Assembly (NCBI GenBank): GCA_963828855.1
Contig: CAWHGB010000002.1
Span: 868,001-932,000, forward strand
Length of the DNA stretch: 64,000 nt
Reading direction: 5' to 3'
Source: CAVVEQ01 sp963828855
Lineage (GTDB): Bacteria; Chloroflexota; Anaerolineae; Anaerolineales; Anaerolineaceae
The position numbers and the translations under genes are program-made. Each line of letters starts with the position of its first letter. The first letter of the stretch is position 1. Below, in pieces: positions 40,702 to 50,523 of this stretch. The notes under the pieces are model-generated. The model did not search any database and was not told where the DNA came from. It was given only the letters and a program-made list of their open reading frames with translations.

Positions 40702-41077
40702 TCTTTCCTTTTTTGGAAGCAGGTTTCTGATCGTTACGGATATCCGCCAGGATGCGTTCGATCTTATCCGCATTCTCCGGGGTGACATCCCAGTGAAACC
40801 TTAATTTTGGAAATACGCGCAATTTGATCTGCGCGGAAAGCTCGCGCCGAATGAACCCGGAAGCGCTCTCCAAACCTTTCAGCACTTCCTTCGAGCGGAC
40901 GCTTCCTTCTATCGCAGAAACAAATATTTCCGCGTAAGCCAGCTCGCGGTCCACAGTAACATCAGTGATGAAGATTCCTGCTAAACGAGGGTCGTGGATG
41001 CGGTTCCCGACCAGCATTTCGGAGAGGTCCTGCTGCATGCGGTCGGCGATGCGTTGAATTCTAACCTGTGAGGGCAT
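40682..41077 (-). CDS. rbfA: Ribosome-binding factor A
   Basis: 131 residues. Starts MPSQVRIQRIADRMQQDLSEML; KH-like core with HDPRLAGIFITDVTVDRELAYAEIFVS and ends IKLRVFPKLRFHWD. The Lys-rich tail is not conserved. It matures the 30S subunit. Located 28 bases downstream of infB. Confidence 0.96.
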   Translation of the reverse strand: MPSQVRIQRIADRMQQDLSEMLVGNRIHDPRLAGIFITDVTVDRELAYAEIFVSAIEGSVRSKEVLKGLESASGFIRRELSAQIKLRVFPKLRFHWDVTPENADKIERILADIRNDQKPASKKGKNVKTAQ

Positions 41078-41105
41078 TTGTCAACTTCCTTCCCGCCAGG
41101 GTTAA

Positions 41106-42887
41106 TTACCCGACCTTCTCCAGGATGTAACATTCAAGTTGGTCTCCCACCTCGAAAGCGTCGAAATTACGCACTCCAATGCCGCATTCGAAACCCTGCC
41201 GTACTTCGCGGACATCTTCCTTTTCGTGCTTCAGAGAGGATACTTCGTTTTCGTAGATGATCTTATCACCCCGCCTGACCCGCATTTTCCCATTGCGGCG
41301 GATCTCACCCTTCAACACTTTGCATCCGGCGATATTACCCAATTTTGAGATATGGAACACCGCCAGCACCTGCGCGGTTCCGGTGATGACCTCGTTGAAC
41401 TCAGGGGCAAGCATGCCTTTAAGGGCTTTATCCACATCTTCGATAAGTCGGTAGATGATCTCGTACTTGCGAATGGAAACGCCTTTGGAATCCGCCAGTC
41501 TCTGAATGGAGGGATCAGCAGATACGTTGAATCCGATGATGATCGCCGTGGAGGCTTCCGCGAGATTGACATCGGTTTCAGTGATCTCACCCGTACCGCT
41601 GTGCAGGATATTGATCTTGATCTCTTCACAGTTTAATTCCTCGAGCGAGTTGATGATCGGTTCGAGCGATCCCTGCACGTCCGCCTTGACGATCAGCCGC
41701 AGTTCTCTGACCTCGCCAGCCTTGAACTTGTCGAAGATATCCTCCAGGGTCGTCTTGGGGGCTTGTTCCGGTGCTTCCTTCAACTTGGCACGGTTTTCCT
41801 CCACGACAGCTCTGGCTTCCTTATCGGATTCGTACACGCTGAAGATATCGCCGGCTGCCGGTACCTCGCTCAACCCCATCACGCGAACCGGGGTTGAAGG
41901 CCCGGCTTTATGGATGGCTTTCCCGCGATGATCGAGCATCGCCCGCAGCTTGCCGTGCGAAGTACCCGCAACGACCGCATCGCCCATCTTGAGGGTTCCA
42001 TTTTGCACCAGGAAGGTGGATACCACGCCTTTGGCCTTGTCCATTTCAGCTTCGATCACAGTTCCGACGACGGTCCCCTGCGGGTTGGCTTTGATCTCGA
42101 TGTGATCGGTCACCAGGAGGATTGCCTCTAGCAGGTCTTCCAATCCAAGGCGCTGCTTGGCGGAAACCGGGACAACCATGGTATCGCCTTCCCATTCATC
42201 CGGCTGCAGCCCATTATCGGCCAGCTGATGTTTGACGTAATCCGGGTTGGCGTTGGATTTATCGATCTTGTTCAGGGCAACAATGATCGGAACCTGGGCA
42301 GCTTTGGCATGCGCGATGGCTTCCTTGGTCTGCGGCATCACGCCGTCATCGGCAGCCACCACCAGGATGACAATATCCGCTCCCTGGGCTCCGCGGGCGC
42401 GCATGGCGGTGAACGCCGCGTGACCGGGGGTATCCAGGAAGGTGATCGTCCTGCCTTTGTGTTCCACCTGGTAAGCACCGATGTGCTGGGTGATCCCGCC
42501 GGCTTCTCCCCCTGCCACATCGGTGTGGCGGATGGCATCCAGCAGGGTGGTCTTGCCGTGGTCCACGTGCCCAAGGATGGTCACGACCGGAGGCCGGTTG
42601 ACCAGGTTGGACGGGTCTTCATCCATGATCTTTTTACGCCATTCGGGGATCTCACCCTCGTCGACCACTTTTTCAACCTGGGTATCCAGGATGTGGGCTT
42701 CGAAGCCCAGCTCGGATGCCACCACGGCGGCTGTTTCAAAATCGACCAACTGGTTGATGTTGGCCATCACCCCGTTTGCCATCAGAACCTTGATGATCTG
42801 TATTGAGCTAACCCCCAGTTCAGAAGCCAGGTCGCGAACTACGATATTCGCCGGCAGTTCAATGATCTTTCCCGTGCTCTCGGCCAT
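41106..42887 (-). CDS. infB: Translation initiation factor IF-2 (short form)
   Basis: 593 residues, only slightly longer than the minimal core. A single IF2_N module lies at 12-45 (VVRDLASELGVSSIQIIKVL), then the GTPase (VTILGHVDHGKTTLLDAIR, DTPGHAAF, ALNKIDKSNANPD), then domains II-IV ending VGDQLECYILEKVG. It lacks the long basic N-terminal extension of many bacterial IF-2. The frame is intact. Confidence 0.97.
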   Translation of the reverse strand: MAESTGKIIELPANIVVRDLASELGVSSIQIIKVLMANGVMANINQLVDFETAAVVASELGFEAHILDTQVEKVVDEGEIPEWRKKIMDEDPSNLVNRPPVVTILGHVDHGKTTLLDAIRHTDVAGGEAGGITQHIGAYQVEHKGRTITFLDTPGHAAFTAMRARGAQGADIVILVVAADDGVMPQTKEAIAHAKAAQVPIIVALNKIDKSNANPDYVKHQLADNGLQPDEWEGDTMVVPVSAKQRLGLEDLLEAILLVTDHIEIKANPQGTVVGTVIEAEMDKAKGVVSTFLVQNGTLKMGDAVVAGTSHGKLRAMLDHRGKAIHKAGPSTPVRVMGLSEVPAAGDIFSVYESDKEARAVVEENRAKLKEAPEQAPKTTLEDIFDKFKAGEVRELRLIVKADVQGSLEPIINSLEELNCEEIKINILHSGTGEITETDVNLAEASTAIIIGFNVSADPSIQRLADSKGVSIRKYEIIYRLIEDVDKALKGMLAPEFNEVITGTAQVLAVFHISKLGNIAGCKVLKGEIRRNGKMRVRRGDKIIYENEVSSLKHEKEDVREVRQGFECGIGVRNFDAFEVGDQLECYILEKVG

Positions 42888-42979
42888 ACGTCACCTCCAA
42901 TCCTTCCTTGTCCCCTTTTTCCATCCCGATCTCCAGGTCAAATTACGACCGGGGATCATATTATTTCATGTGTGCCCCC

Positions 42980-43273
42980 CTACCCTTCCCCAGCTGGCAT
43001 CTTTTCCAGGTGCTCCTGAAGGAGCGTACGGTCCGCTTCGGAAAACTCCACTTTGAGTGCATGCGCCAGTGAACCCTTCAGTCCGGCTTCCCAACAGGAG
43101 CGCTGGTCATGCAGATAAGCGCCTCTTCCATTCAGCTTGCCAGTCGGATCGATCCTGACCCCTTCTGCGGTGCGAACGATGCGGATGAGGGATCGCTTTT
43201 CCAGCACCTCCCGGCAGCCCACACAGGTGCGCTGAGGCACATGTTTGACGCGCGGTTTCGTTTTTTTTACCAT
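42980..43273 (-). CDS. ylxR: YlxR/RnpM family RNA-binding protein (DUF448)
   Basis: 97 residues: PQRTCVGCREVLEKRSLIRI, then a basic strand, GRGAYLHDQRSCWEAGLK near the middle and a helical end. The signature Cys-x-x-Cys and the G-R-G-A-Y segment are typical. It lies between nusA and infB as in most Firmicutes and Chloroflexota. Members bind RNase P RNA or act as nucleoid-associated regulators. Confidence 0.94.
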   Translation of the reverse strand: MVKKTKPRVKHVPQRTCVGCREVLEKRSLIRIVRTAEGVRIDPTGKLNGRGAYLHDQRSCWEAGLKGSLAHALKVEFSEADRTLLQEHLEKMPAGEG

Positions 43274-43324
43274 GAAGCGACCTGTCGAAGCTCTCCGGTC
43301 AGTTGGTCATAAGGAGTGCTGGGG

Positions 43325-45224
43325 TTAGCTTTTCCATTCCTCGTCACCACCGCGTTTGTGCTTCTTGCGCGCGATGGTAAGGTCACGGTCGGGATCGTAC
43401 TCGATCTCGACGTACTTGCTGCCTTTCTTCTTGGCTTTCTTATCAGCATCCGTTTCAGCGTTTTCGCCTTCAGCCGCGCCGCGGGACTGTTCCAAAGCGG
43501 TTTTTAGCGAGAACAGATCTTCGAAGGAAATTTCGCCTTCTTCCTCTTCTTCCTCTTCCACTTCCTTCTTGCCGGGTTTGACCGGTTCATCGACCACCGC
43601 GGGGATCTCCGCCATTTCCACCGGGATTTCCTCCACGACCGGAACAACCACTTCAGGAACTGGTGTGGTTTCAACCACCTCTGCAGGCTCCACGACAGCT
43701 TCGGAAACGGCTGGAGGTTCAACCGGGTTCAACACGGATTCCATCAACGCGTCGATCTCCTGCATGGCTTTGGGTCCAATGCCCTGCAGCTTGAAGATGG
43801 CATCCGGGTTGCGTTTGCTCTGAACCGCCAGCTCGCCGACGGTGGAATAGCCGGCTTCCTGGAGAATATAGGCCACGTGCTCAGGCAGGCCGCTATCCAG
43901 TATATTTTTATCGTATAACTCTGCCGGAATGATCTGGCGCAGCTCAATGGTGAGACCCTGTTCGATGGCTTTCTGCTCGGGTTCCATCTGGGCGATCGTG
44001 CGCCGCTCCACGCGGTCCACGAAGCGCGCCATCAGGTCATATTCTTCGGGCGTCAGCGGGTTTGCCCTCCGCCTTGCGGGCGAGCATATCCTCGATGCGG
44101 GGGGAATTTTCTTTCTCTTTTTCAGCGAGTTCCGCCAGGCTTTCGTCGCTCTGCAACTTGCCAAGCGCATCGGCGGCTGCTTCCGGCAGGCTCTTGATAT
44201 CGATCCGCCAGCCGGTCAGTTTGGCTGCCAGGCGCGCATTCTGCCCATCGCGGCCGATGGCCAGGCTGAGCTGGTCTTCGGGAACCACCACCGTGGCGGT
44301 TTTCCCGTTCTCGGAATGTTCGTTCAGGAAAACACCGCTCACGCGGGCGGGGCTGATGGCTTTGGCGATGAAAACATTGGCGTCCGGGTTCCACTCGATG
44401 ACGTCGATCTTTTCGTCGTGCAGTTCGCGCACGATGGTCTGGATGCGCACGCCGCGGATGCCCACGCAGGCGCCCACCGGGTCGATGCCCTGCTGCGAGG
44501 CGCTGACGGCCACCTTGGCGCGCTGCCCGGGTTCGCGGGCGATGGAGCGGATCTCCACCACGCCGTGGTAGATCTCGGGGACTTCGTTTTCCAGCAGGCG
44601 GCGCAGAAAGTTGCGGTGCGTGCGGGAAAGAATGATCTGCGGTCCGCGGGGTGAATCCTTCACCTCGGCGATGAGCGCGCGCACGCGGTCGTGAATGCGG
44701 AAGCGCTCGCCGGGGATGGTTTCCTTGCGCGGCAGGGTACCTTCGGCTTTCATATCCAGCCCAACGGTCATGCCGATGGCGCCCATGGCCTGGATGATGC
44801 CGCAGACGATCTCGCCCACCTGTTTTTCAAAATGGCCGAGCTGAGCCTGGCGTTCGGCATCGCGGATGCGCTGCTGGATCACCTGGCGGGCGGTCTGGGC
44901 GGCAACGCGGCCGAAATCCTTGGGGGTGCATTCCACGATCACCATATCCCCCAGTTGGGCTTCGGGGTTGACCTCGCGCGCCCGTTCCAGGGTGACCTCG
45001 GTGAGGTCCTCCATCACATCCTCGACCACTTCCTTTTCGGCGGAGATGGTCACCTTGCCGGTTTCCAGGTCCACCCTGGCTTGCACTTCCTGGGCGGTGG
45101 AGGCATTGACCGCCTTGCGGTAGGCGGATGCCATCGCGTTTTCCAGCGCGGTGAGGATGACCTCCTGGGGAAGACCCTTTTCCTCCAGAACTTCATTGAA
45201 TGCCAGCGTAAACTCGTTTTTCAT
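43325..45224 (-). CDS. nusA: Transcription termination/antitermination factor NusA with long C-terminal tail
   Basis: About 632 residues once an extra C near 44,055 is removed (AEGKPLTPEEYDL). Domains in order: N-terminal RNA-polymerase-binding part (1-125), S1 (about 135-200), two KH domains (EGLSRTH-like SRTHRNFLRRL, VGIRGVRIQ, IGRDGQNARLAAKL), then helix-hairpin-helix segments with GYSTVGELAVQSKRNPDAIFKL. The last 130 residues are Pro/Glu/Val-rich and acidic (43,500-43,730), followed by a Lys-rich end KKHKRGGDEEWKS. First gene of the operon; no rimP is found upstream. Confidence 0.96.
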
Positions 45225-45329
45225 TCTCTTGCTCTCTCCAGAGATGAACTTTCCATTCTAAACAGAAAAGTGGGGGGAACCCACTTCTCATTGCGATCGA
45301 TAACGATGACCTGCGGACTTACGAGAGTT

Positions 45330-45358
45330 ATTTTAACATAGTTAACGGAAGGATGCAA
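45330..45358 (-). promoter_or_regulatory. Predicted promoter of the nusA operon
   Basis: On the minus strand TTGCAT, 17 bases, TAAAAT; the distance to the nusA start is about 105 bases. A small stem (AAGTGGG-TTCC-CCCCACTT, near 45,270-45,290) is present in the predicted leader, a common place for feedback control in nusA operons. Confidence 0.65.
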
Positions 45359-45441
45359 GTCTCGCGATGGAAAAGAGGGAAGGTGTGAATAGTTGAATGG
45401 TTGATTGGTGTTTTTATTCTCTGATTTTAATTCATACTATC

Positions 45442-45475
45442 GTCGGTCGAGCACGGACCCGGTGCCCGACATCAA
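45442..45475 (+). repeat. GTCGGGCAC-type hairpin repeat, copy A
   Basis: GTCGAGCAC (45446-45454) and GTGCCCGAC (45462-45470) with a seven-base loop; one A-C mismatch. It is followed by ATCAAGA, as copy B is followed by ATCAACC. Confidence 0.75.
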
Positions 45476-46103
45476 GACTTTTGAAGATTATTCAATATTC
45501 TTTAGCGCGAAAATGACCTTTGCTATCGATCTTCTCCATAGCATTTTGAAAGAATACCTATTGTGGTTATAACCGGTAGGAAAGGTTGCTTGAACATTAA
45601 TGACAATGCTCTCATAACCTGGCAACCCAAGTACAAAACACTGGACCTTTTTCGTCCTAAAACCAAATAGGCAACACAGGCAATTCGGTTTATGGTTGGC
45701 CATGGAGCTTTTAAAATTCACATTCCGAAGGTATAAATTCAGTACTTATTAGGAATGACTTGTTTGTCGTAACATTGTTCTAGCTAAGGTCCATTTGTTG
45801 GAAATCGAGAGTGCACTTTCCGAAAACAAAAAATAATCATATACCTGTGGACTTATGATAGTAAATACATTATCATCAATCTGAGAGACCCAGTGTCATC
45901 TAGAAACTACATGATGAATTCCGGTGGAATTCCCAGGGAATCGAAGAAGGTAGATTGATTTATGCGTGATCATAATAATCTTCAAGATTGATATTTATAT
46001 CTATAGGCGAAACTACTCGGGTTGGTACGACTTGTACACTCCACAATAAGAAATTAGTCATTCAGATAAAAACATTTTCCGTCAATAAGCATTATTTCAT
46101 CAG

Positions 46104-46140
46104 TCGTAGGTCGGACACCGTTCTTGTGTCCGACATCAAC
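46104..46140 (+). repeat. GTCGGGCAC-type hairpin repeat, copy B
   Basis: GTCGGACAC (46110-46118), seven-base loop CGTTCTT, GTGTCCGAC (46126-46134), perfect stem, with flanks CGTAG and ATCAACC. The stem has changed by a compensating base pair relative to copy C. Confidence 0.8.
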
Positions 46141-46221
46141 CAACCCGGATTGGTCTGTGCCTGCTCATTCCACTCCCTTCTTTTCGTGGCATGTCATCAT
46201 ATTATATGAGATTTGGGAAAT

Positions 46222-46256
46222 AAATGTCGGGCACGCAATCGGTGCCCGACCTAGAC
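46222..46256 (-). repeat. GTCGGGCAC-type hairpin repeat, copy C (inverted)
   Basis: GTCGGGCAC (46226-46234), GCAATCG, GTGCCCGAC (46242-46250), perfect stem. The flanks show it is in the opposite direction to copies A and B. It ends 26 bases from the stop of the phosphoribosyltransferase gene. Confidence 0.8.
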
Positions 46257-46281
46257 CTGACAATATTTATTTACTTAAGCG

Positions 46282-46837
46282 TTAATCCGAAAACACCGGT
46301 AAATGCCCCAGCGAAATGATGCTGGACCATTTTGCCCGCTCACCCTCGGTGAGGATCGCGGCTTCCGCGGCGATGGCGGCCCCCGCGTGCTGCAGGATCA
46401 GGCGCATGCCCTGCAGGGTGGAACCGGTGCTGATCACGTCATCCAGGATCACCGCCCGCTTGCCTTTCAGTACTTTCAGGTCCTTCTCGTCCAAATAAAG
46501 CGTCTGCGGCTCGCCGGTGGTGATGGAGAGCGTCTCGGCTTTCAAGCGCTTCCCCCATGTAGGGTTTGTAGGTCTTGCGGAAGATCACATACGGTTTGCC
46601 GTTTTCCACCGATAGCGCGTGCGCCAGCGGGATGCTTTTCGACTCCGAGGTGACCACCACGTCGTAATCCATCGATTTGAGCTTTTCGTTGAGCGCTTTG
46701 GCGCAGGCCTGTACCAGTTCGGTATCCCCCAGGATGTTCAAGATGGCGATTGTTAGCCCGGGTTTGATCTGGAAAAGGACCAGGTCGCGTTTCACCCCCG
46801 CGATCTCGATGGGGTACACCTTGCGTTCGTTGGACAT
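46282..46837 (-). CDS. Adenine phosphoribosyltransferase-like protein
   Basis: About 184 residues after removing one extra T near 46,544 (join GEAL-KAETLSITTGEP). Type I phosphoribosyltransferase: PRPP-binding VILDDVISTGSTLQG, flexible loop region YVIFRKTYKPYMG, VVVTSESKSIPLAHAL. The N-terminus (VYPIEIAGVKRDLVLFQI) matches APT/xanthine PRT-like proteins that salvage purine bases. Start behind GGGAGGCACAGCC. The base used as substrate is not certain. Confidence 0.88.
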
Positions 46838-46910
46838 GGCTGTGCCTCCCGTTGATGAAATTTACAGCCAAAAGTTTATCATAATGCGGGGAAACTGTTC
46901 AGATGTCGGA

Positions 46911-46939
46911 TTGACCACGACGGATCTGCGAAGTATTAT
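46911..46939 (+). promoter_or_regulatory. Predicted promoter of the ABC-2 exporter operon
   Basis: TTGACC (46911-46916), 17 bases, TATTAT (46934-46939). The first start codon is at 47166, so the 5' leader would be about 220 bases. Confidence 0.6.
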
Positions 46940-46982
46940 AAAATTCGTTTGGAAATCAAAGGGTCAGGGCTGTGTTAAAATC

Positions 46983-47017
46983 ATCACTTGCCGGGGACGC
47001 CGACCCTGGCAAGTGAT
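46983..47017 (+). promoter_or_regulatory. Strong hairpin in the leader of the ABC-2 exporter operon
   Basis: ATCACTTGCC (46983-46992) pairs with GGCAAGTGAT (47008-47017), with a further GGG/CCC inside the loop. About 20 bases downstream, AGGAGGAG can pair with CCTCCTCC near 47,067-47,075. No long T-run follows, so it is not a simple terminator. Confidence 0.5.
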
Positions 47018-47165
47018 TAAAGGAGGAGAAGAAGAGAAGTCGCCCTGTGCTTATATAATACCTCCTCCGGGGAAAATTACTTGACGTTTACCCTACGCTA
47101 ACCCTACGCAGGGATAACAATTATGTTAGAAAGCACCTTTTTTCACCCATCCGGAGCTTAGGAAC

Positions 47166-48193
47166 ATGCCTTCCAAAGATTTTTCCATCGAAACACACCA
47201 ACTCGGCCGCATATATAAAGTGCGCGGCGCGAAAAAAGGTGAATCCAAGACCCTTGTCGCTCTCAAGGATATCAACCTCACGGTCCGTCCCGGGGAGCTA
47301 TTTGGATTGCTGGGTCCGAACGGCGCGGGAAAAACCACCCTGATCAAGATCCTCACCACCCTGCTCTCCCCCAGTTCCGGTTCGGCTTTCGTGGCCGGAC
47401 TGGATGCCGAAAAAGAACCCGAGAAAGTGCGCCAGGTGATCAACATGGTCTCTGGGGGGAGGCATCCGGTTACGGGCTGCTGACCGTGCGCGAGAACCTG
47501 TGGATGTTCGCCCAGTTCTACGGCATCCCTTCCAAAGAAGCCAACGATCGCATTGTGAAATTATTGGAGATCGTCGGGCTTAAGGACCGAATGAACACCC
47601 GCTCCTCCGACCTTTCCACAGGTTTGCGCCAGAAAATGAACATCGTGCGCGGGTTCCTCACCGATCCGAGGGTACTTTTCCTGGATGAACCCACCCTGGG
47701 GCTGGATGTGGGCGCTTCACGCGACGTGCGTCACTTCGTCCGCCAATGGGTGGATGAAGATCCCACCCGCACCCTGCTGCTCACCACCCACTACATGGTG
47801 GAAGCGGACGAGATGTGTGACCGGGTGGCGATCATCAATCACGGCAGGGTACTGGCCTGTGATACGCCTGCGGTTTTGAAACAACAACTGCAGAAAAGCG
47901 CACTCTTCCAGATCAAAGTGGAATCAACCACACCCCTCGAGAAGAACTCCATCGCGCAGATCGCCGGAGTTCAATCCTGCAGCGTCACCCCGGAAGATGG
48001 TTTCAGCCGCCTGGAGCTCAGCCTGGCCGAAGAGGCGCTCCTTGCAAATGTTATCGCGACTTTAACATCCCAGAACGCGCGCCTCCTAAGCCTTGAGAAA
48101 CATGAACCCACCCTGGAGGATGTCTTCGTCCGGCTCACCGGGTTGAGCATGGAGGAAGCGGAGAAGAACGAAGATGATGCTTCAACCGGTTAA
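47166..48193 (+). CDS. ABC-2 type transporter ATP-binding protein
   Basis: About 342 residues after restoring one G in the run at 47,454-47,459 (MVSGGEASGYGLLTVRENL). Walker A is GPNGAGKTTLIK, signature DLSTGLRQKMN, Walker B RVLFLDEPTLGLD, switch LLTTHYMVEADEMCDRV. A C-terminal domain of about 100 residues follows (SALFQIKVESTTPLEKN to TLEDVFVRLTGLSM). It is the motor of an exporter with two different permeases encoded directly downstream; it overlaps the first by 20 bases. Substrate unknown (drug, polysaccharide or lipid are typical). Confidence 0.93.
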
Positions 48194-49016
48194 AGAGCGC
48201 CTCACCGGCTGGCGGCTTTTCCTCATGTCTGTCCGCGGCAGGTCCTATCCGCGCATCATCGGAATGCAGCGGGATGTGACCTGGCTGGTCTTCGACGTCC
48301 TCATGCCCATCGGCACCGTCGCAGCCTACGTCCTGATCTACCAGGCGATCGGTGCCCCCCAGGATTACATCGGGTTCGTCGTGGTCGGTGGAGCTATGAC
48401 CGCCTACTGGTTGAACGTCCTGTGGGGCATGTCCAGCCAGCTTTACTGGGAGAAAGAGACCGGCAACCTGGCGCTCTATATCATCGCGCCTGCGCCGATG
48501 ATGTCCCTTCTGCTTGGGATGGCGATCGGGGGGATCTTTTCAAGTTCCCTGCGCGCGTTGGGGGTGATCGTTTTCTGCAGCTGGCTTTTTAATGTCAGTT
48601 ATGCGGTCACTTCCTTCTGGATGCTCTTCCTGGTCTTTATGCTCACCATGGCTGCACTTTATGGATTGGGAATGATGACTTCATCCGTTTTCCTGCTGCT
48701 CAACCGGGAAGCCTGGCACCTGGCTAACCTGGCCCAGGAACCGGTCTACCTGGCGTCGGGATTCTACTTCCCGATCAAGAGCTTCCCCTTCTGGATCGCC
48801 GCGGGAGCCTCGCTTATCCCCCTAACCCTCGGGCTGGATGCCATGCGGCAATTGGTTTTCCCGAGCAGCGCCAGCCTGGGCTTTCTGTCGGTACAGGTGG
48901 AGGTGCTGCTGCTCTTCCTGCTCTCCATCGGGTTCATCTGGGGAGCGAAACTGATGCTTGACCGCATGGAACGCCTTGCCCGCCGGGAAGGCCGCCTGAC
49001 CGACACCAGGAAATAG
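48174..49016 (+). CDS. ABC-2 type transporter permease, first subunit
   Basis: 280 residues with six membrane segments, for example GFVVVGGAMTAYWLNVLWGM and LFLVFMLTMAALYGLGMM. The loop RQLVFPSSASLG precedes the last helix. A conserved cytoplasmic N-terminal coupling helix is recognisable (RLTGWRLFLMSVRGRSYPRI). The frame is intact. It pairs with the second permease. Confidence 0.9.
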   Translation: MMLQPVKERLTGWRLFLMSVRGRSYPRIIGMQRDVTWLVFDVLMPIGTVAAYVLIYQAIGAPQDYIGFVVVGGAMTAYWLNVLWGMSSQLYWEKETGNLALYIIAPAPMMSLLLGMAIGGIFSSSLRALGVIVFCSWLFNVSYAVTSFWMLFLVFMLTMAALYGLGMMTSSVFLLLNREAWHLANLAQEPVYLASGFYFPIKSFPFWIAAGASLIPLTLGLDAMRQLVFPSSASLGFLSVQVEVLLLFLLSIGFIWGAKLMLDRMERLARREGRLTDTRK

Positions 49017-49024
49017 AGGGATTG

Positions 49025-49879
49025 ATGAACAAGTCCACTTCCATGCGCTCCTTCCTGACCTCCACCTGGCTGGGGTGGCAGATCGAATCCAACTGGGCGG
49101 ATCCTTTCCTTTTTCTCGTCTATTCGATCGTGAAACCCCTGGCAGGGGCCGGGATCATCATCGTCATGTACGGGGTGATCTCCAAAGGAAATTACGACAC
49201 CCCCCTGTTTGCCTATATCTATATCGGCAATGCGTTCTACCAGTATGTTGCCATGGTGATGACCGGGGTTTCCTGGGCGGTGATCGACGACCGGGAGCAC
49301 TATAAAACCCTGAAATATATCTATACTGCCCCGGTGAGCGTGCCCTGGTACCTGCTCGGGCGTGGGGTTTCGCGGTTCCTGATCGCCACGTTTTCGGTGA
49401 TCGTCACCCTGGTTTTTGGCGTGGTTTTCCTGCACATCCCCATCCAGATGCAGTACATCCAATGGCCGCTGCTGATCGCCAGCATCCTTGTCGGGGTGAT
49501 CATGCTCTCGCTCATCGGGGTTCTGCTGGCAGGGATCACTCTGCTCACCGTGCGCCAGTCTTTCTTTATTGGAGACGTGGTCGCTGGGGCATTCTTCCTG
49601 TTCTGCGGGGTCATCTTCCCCATCGAATTGCTGCCCCCCGCGCTTCAAACGATCGGCCGCCTTCTGCCCGTGACCTACTGGATCGAACTGGTGCGTCGCG
49701 CCATGGTAGGCCAGGTCGCAGAGGCCTTTCCCACCTTCAGCAGTATTTCGAACACACGCCTATTCATCATCCTGGTTGGATTGACGATCATTTACGGTAT
49801 TATCTCGATGATCGTCTGGAAGGTCTGTGACCGCAGCGCCCGGGAACAGGGGCTCATCGACTGGACATCGAACTATTGA
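49025..49879 (+). CDS. ABC-2 type transporter permease, second subunit
   Basis: 284 residues from ATG 49025, following GAGGG. Six membrane segments; VISKGNYDTPLFAYIYIGNAFYQY and EHYKTLKYIYTAPVSVPWYLLGRG are typical of ABC2_membrane proteins, and a conserved GVIFPIELLPPALQTIGRLLPVTYWIE follows. It has little sequence in common with the first permease, so the exporter is a heterodimer. Its stop overlaps the TTG start of ogt. Confidence 0.9.
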   Translation: MNKSTSMRSFLTSTWLGWQIESNWADPFLFLVYSIVKPLAGAGIIIVMYGVISKGNYDTPLFAYIYIGNAFYQYVAMVMTGVSWAVIDDREHYKTLKYIYTAPVSVPWYLLGRGVSRFLIATFSVIVTLVFGVVFLHIPIQMQYIQWPLLIASILVGVIMLSLIGVLLAGITLLTVRQSFFIGDVVAGAFFLFCGVIFPIELLPPALQTIGRLLPVTYWIELVRRAMVGQVAEAFPTFSSISNTRLFIILVGLTIIYGIISMIVWKVCDRSAREQGLIDWTSNY

Positions 49880-50523
49880 CCGTTTCTGAAAAGAATTTAT
49901 TCTGGGATTCACTGGATTCCTCTCCGCTGGGCGGGATCGACCTGGTCTGTTCCGATGACGGTCTCACCAGCATTCAATTTCATGGTGTTGGCAAACCCAT
50001 TAAAACTGCTGATTACTCACTTGGGCATCCCATCCTGGCAGCAGCGAAAGATCAAATCCTGGCGTATTTGCGGGGCAACCTGGTTAATTTTGATCTTCCC
50101 ATCGATTGGTCAGGAATGACGCTTTTTTCCCGCGCGGTGCGCGAATCCTGCCTGCAGATTCGATTTGGAGAAACCATCACTTATTCCAAGCTCGCGGAGG
50201 TGGCAGGCTTTCCGGGTAAAGCCCGCGCAGTGGGGAATGTGAACGCGCGCAATCCGCTGCCACTGGTCATCCCCTGCCACCGGGTGGTCGGAAAGGATGG
50301 CAGCCTGCGCGGGTACGCTGGTCCGCAGGGCGTGGAAACGAAACGCTGGCTGCTGAAGATGGAAAAAGGGATCGCTCTCCTTCCATCGGATGGTAGACTT
50401 TTAAGGCTAAGTTATAATGAAATTATCCTGATCGGGTTCTTTTTGGGGATTGGATGGCTGCCATATTCCGCAACAAGAATTTCTACCTCGCGCTGGCCTT
50501 CTCGGCTTTATTCGCGTATTTAA
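49876..50523 (+). CDS. ogt: Methylated-DNA-protein-cysteine S-methyltransferase
   Basis: Starts with TTG at 49876 overlapping the preceding TGA (TTGA). It repairs O6-methylguanine by transfer to the cysteine in LPLVIPCHRVVGKDG; helix-turn-helix part FGETITYSKLAEVAGFPGKARAVG, and DNA-binding GYAGPQGVETKRWLL. The open frame runs about 40 residues beyond the usual end and 70 bases into the next gene. With one extra base removed near 50,390 it would stop at TAA 50402-50404, giving about 175 residues, which is the more likely natural end. Confidence 0.92.
   Translation: MTVSEKNLFWDSLDSSPLGGIDLVCSDDGLTSIQFHGVGKPIKTADYSLGHPILAAAKDQILAYLRGNLVNFDLPIDWSGMTLFSRAVRESCLQIRFGETITYSKLAEVAGFPGKARAVGNVNARNPLPLVIPCHRVVGKDGSLRGYAGPQGVETKRWLLKMEKGIALLPSDGRLLRLSYNEIILIGFFLGIGWLPYSATRISTSRWPSRLYSRI

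Larger units (their letters stand above)
45359..46281. other. Noncoding AT-rich stretch with a hairpin repeat in three copies
   Basis: No supported gene in about 920 bases. One open frame of 77 codons (45,488-45,721, minus) has no ribosome site or recognisable motif. The only structure is the GTCGGGCAC...GTGCCCGAC hairpin at three sites, listed separately. Confidence 0.6.

Noticed and set aside
45488..45721. 77-codon minus-strand open frame in the gene-free stretch
   Set aside because: No ribosome site, no recognisable motif, and composition like its noncoding surroundings.
45442..46256. Possible CRISPR array from repeated hairpins
   Set aside because: Only three copies, irregular distances of hundreds of bases, one inverted, and no cas genes.
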